Shown here piece after piece: positions 62,511 to 64,000 of a stretch of 64,000 nt of DNA. The position numbers and the translations under genes were made by a program. The notes beneath the pieces are model-generated. The model was not told the DNA's origin. It ran no database searches and saw nothing but the letters and a program-made list of their open reading frames with translations. Source of the stretch: Sporocytophaga sp. (GTDB lineage: Bacteria > Bacteroidota > Bacteroidia > Cytophagales > Cytophagaceae); contig NZ_JAGHZZ010000007.1 of NCBI RefSeq assembly GCF_017745095.1, positions 87,565 to 151,564 on the forward strand, given 5' to 3'. The first letter of the stretch is position 1. Every line of letters begins with the position of its first letter.

Positions 62511-64000
62511 TTGAAAGCAAAAGATTTTTTCAGAAAAAAGACCATTGAAGATTCTATCAGGAGTACTGTAGAAATCGAACAACTTGAAAACCATACCCTC
62601 TCCAGATCCTTAAAACTGAGAGACCTCACTTCATTTGGCATTGCAGCGATTGTGGGAGCCGGAATTTTCAGTACTATTGGTAATGCCAGTGCCTCTGGCG
62701 GACCTGCAGTATCTTTGTTATTTGTCTTTACCGCAATTGCCTGTCTTTTCTCGGCCCTTTGCTATGCCGAATTCGCGTCTTCTGTTCCAGTTGCCGGAAG
62801 TGCTTATACTTATGCTTATGTGTCATTCGGAGAACTTCTGGCCTGGATTATAGGGTGGGATTTATTGATGGAATATGCAATTGGTAATGTTGCTGTAGCT
62901 ATTTCCTGGTCAGATTATTTTACGTCCCTCCTAAAAGGTTTCGGATTGCAACTTCCCGAATACCTCACCATGGATTTTCTGACTGCTTCCAGGGCTTATT
63001 CTGAAGTAACTGTACTGCTAAATACTGGTACACCTTCTGCCAATATTAAACCTTTGCTGATGGAAGGATACAATGCATGGAGAAATGCACCATCGATAAA
63101 TGGTATTCATATCGTGTTTGATTTTCCTGCTTTTATTATCACAGCTCTAATCACAGTTTTGGTTTATATTGGTATAAAGGAAAGTAAAGTCACCGGAAAT
63201 ATTCTTGTTGGAATTAAATTGCTGGTGATATTGCTATTTGTCGCAGCAGGTGCGTTTTATGTACAGCCTGAAAACTGGAGTCCCTTTGCTCCTAACGGAA
63301 TCAGTGGGGTGATGAAAGGAGTTTCTGCTGTATTTTTTGCGTATATCGGCTTCGATGCTGTATCTACTACTGCTGAAGAAGCTATCGATCCTAAGAAGGA
63401 TTTACCCAAAGCAATGTTCCTTTCCCTTCTGATTTGTACGATATTATATGTTGTAGTAACGCTGATACTTACTGGTATGGTAACGTACAGCGAACTTGCA
63501 GTGGGCGATCCATTGGCATATGCATTTGAGAAATACAATCTTAGTTTTCTATCCGGCATCATTGCTTTTAGCGCTGTTATAGCTATGACCAGTGTATTGC
63601 TTGTATTTCAGCTGGGCCAGCCAAGGATATGGCTAAGCATGAGCAGAGATGGACTGCTGCCTCGAGTTTTTGCCAGAATTCATCCTAAATTCAAAACACC
63701 ATCATTCTCCACTATTGTCACTGGCTTTGTTGTAGCTCTGCCTGCGATGTTCATGAATCTTACAGAAGTAACGGATTTATGCAGTATAGGTACTTTATTT
63801 GCTTTTGCTATTGTATGCGCTGGAGTGATGATAAATCCGCCTCAAGCAGCAAACTCTTTTAAGGTAAAATATATCAATGGAAAAATCATTCTCCCTCTTT
63901 TGTTCTTTGCAACATTACTCCTTGTACTGATTGTGAAAAGTCCGGCTTTAATTTATATCAATATGACAGGAGATTATTTATATCCATTAAAAAAAGAATT
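62511..64000 (+). CDS. APC-family amino acid permease, 3' end outside window
   Basis: Inner-membrane transporter of the amino acid-polyamine-organocation family; about 496 residues are visible and the frame is still open at the window edge. Seen: soluble N terminus (MKAKDFFRKKTIEDSI), TM1 with the substrate-site motif IVGAGIFSTIGNA, ALCYAEFASSVPVAGSAYTYAYVSFGE (TM2-3), a loop with long insertion (about 150-195), then FFAYIGFDAVSTTAEEAIDPKKDLPKA (TM6 area), and further hydrophobic segments. It is closest in style to cationic amino acid transporter-type (YfnA-like) permeases. The start is TTG at 62511; the ATG at 62492 is in another frame. A TATCTTTC near-match to the promoter consensus lies at 62484-62491. 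Confidence 0.9.
   Translation, partial: MKAKDFFRKKTIEDSIRSTVEIEQLENHTLSRSLKLRDLTSFGIAAIVGAGIFSTIGNASASGGPAVSLLFVFTAIACLFSALCYAEFASSVPVAGSAYTYAYVSFGELLAWIIGWDLLMEYAIGNVAVAISWSDYFTSLLKGFGLQLPEYLTMDFLTASRAYSEVTVLLNTGTPSANIKPLLMEGYNAWRNAPSINGIHIVFDFPAFIITALITVLVYIGIKESKVTGNILVGIKLLVILLFVAAGAFYVQPENWSPFAPNGISGVMKGVSAVFFAYIGFDAVSTTAEEAIDPKKDLPKAMFLSLLICTILYVVVTLILTGMVTYSELAVGDPLAYAFEKYNLSFLSGIIAFSAVIAMTSVLLVFQLGQPRIWLSMSRDGLLPRVFARIHPKFKTPSFSTIVTGFVVALPAMFMNLTEVTDLCSIGTLFAFAIVCAGVMINPPQAANSFKVKYINGKIILPLLFFATLLLVLIVKSPALIYINMTGDYLYPLKKE

Noticed and set aside
62300..62548. Plus-strand 82-residue frame over the tandem array
   Set aside because: Its composition (FNLP-type repeats) is a product of the 21-bp repeat, and it runs across the true permease start in another frame.
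1..64000. tRNA, rRNA, prophage or insertion sequence
   Set aside because: Read through for conserved T-arm words, integrase and transposase motifs; none found.

Overview
The window reads as chromosome of a Bacteroidota bacterium, most likely a cellulolytic, gliding Cytophagales relative (Cytophaga/Sporocytophaga-like). This is inferred from gene content and not from a marker gene. The indicators are low G+C, an LpxC-FabZ fusion, a SusC/SusD pair, a PorX-type regulator, two proteins with type IX secretion (T9SS) C-terminal sorting tails, an S46 dipeptidyl-peptidase, a FISUMP lipoprotein, and promoter boxes of the Bacteroidota form TAnnTTTG instead of TATAAT. No tRNA, rRNA, prophage, transposase or CRISPR array was seen.

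Layout. 1-10.8 kb is housekeeping and envelope: the tail of nadE, lgt and yidD (convergent, with overlapping stops), an Omp85-like protein, a DPP7-type peptidase, a receiver-only response regulator, valS, and an OmpA-type protein with calcium-binding repeats. 10.8-20.2 kb is a core block: porX-tsaE-ald on the minus strand, then an HD phosphohydrolase and the lipid A operon lpxD-lpxC/fabZ-lpxA-ABC ATPase-membrane protein on the plus strand. 20.2-22.0 kb is a T9SS cargo protein. 22.4-32.4 kb is a minus-strand SusC-SusD-sulfatase-(39-aa membrane peptide)-fatty acid hydroxylase family-arylsulfatase-NTF2-like operon. It looks like a sulfate-ester uptake and desulfation locus without glycosidases. 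32.4-33.4 kb is intergenic but holds a complete promoter and terminator for a short RNA of about 70 nt with no reading frame.

33.4-36.8 kb is a large modular secreted GH5 cellulase with a T9SS tail. 37.3-38.8 kb holds a PepSY-like protein and a lipoprotein. 39.4-45.3 kb is a heavy-metal RND efflux operon (TolC-like, adaptor, pump) headed by a small acidic exported protein. 45.8-52.5 kb holds a stand-alone fatty acyl-AMP ligase-like protein, a multi-PAS histidine kinase, a FISUMP lipoprotein and a patatin-like phospholipase. 52.6-57.7 kb is mutS2, pabB and an MDR oxidoreductase, with a REP-like inverted pair between the last two. 57.9-61.9 kb is a minus-strand run of mostly exported proteins of unknown function, one broken by a single-base deletion. 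61.9-62.5 kb is a divergent intergenic region dominated by a tandem array of fifteen 21-bp units. The window ends inside an amino-acid permease.

How it fits together. PorX controls the T9SS machinery that would export the two sorting-tail proteins, including the cellulase. The Lpx genes, Omp85-like protein, OmpA-type protein and Lgt build the outer membrane in which SusC, the many lipoproteins and the efflux TolC sit. The items most worth a second look are the small-RNA candidate at 33.0 kb, the phased 21-bp array at 62.1-62.4 kb, the sulfatase operon with its overlooked small membrane peptide, the acyl-AMP ligase with a degraded ATP-binding loop, and the frameshifted lipoprotein at 60.2-60.8 kb.
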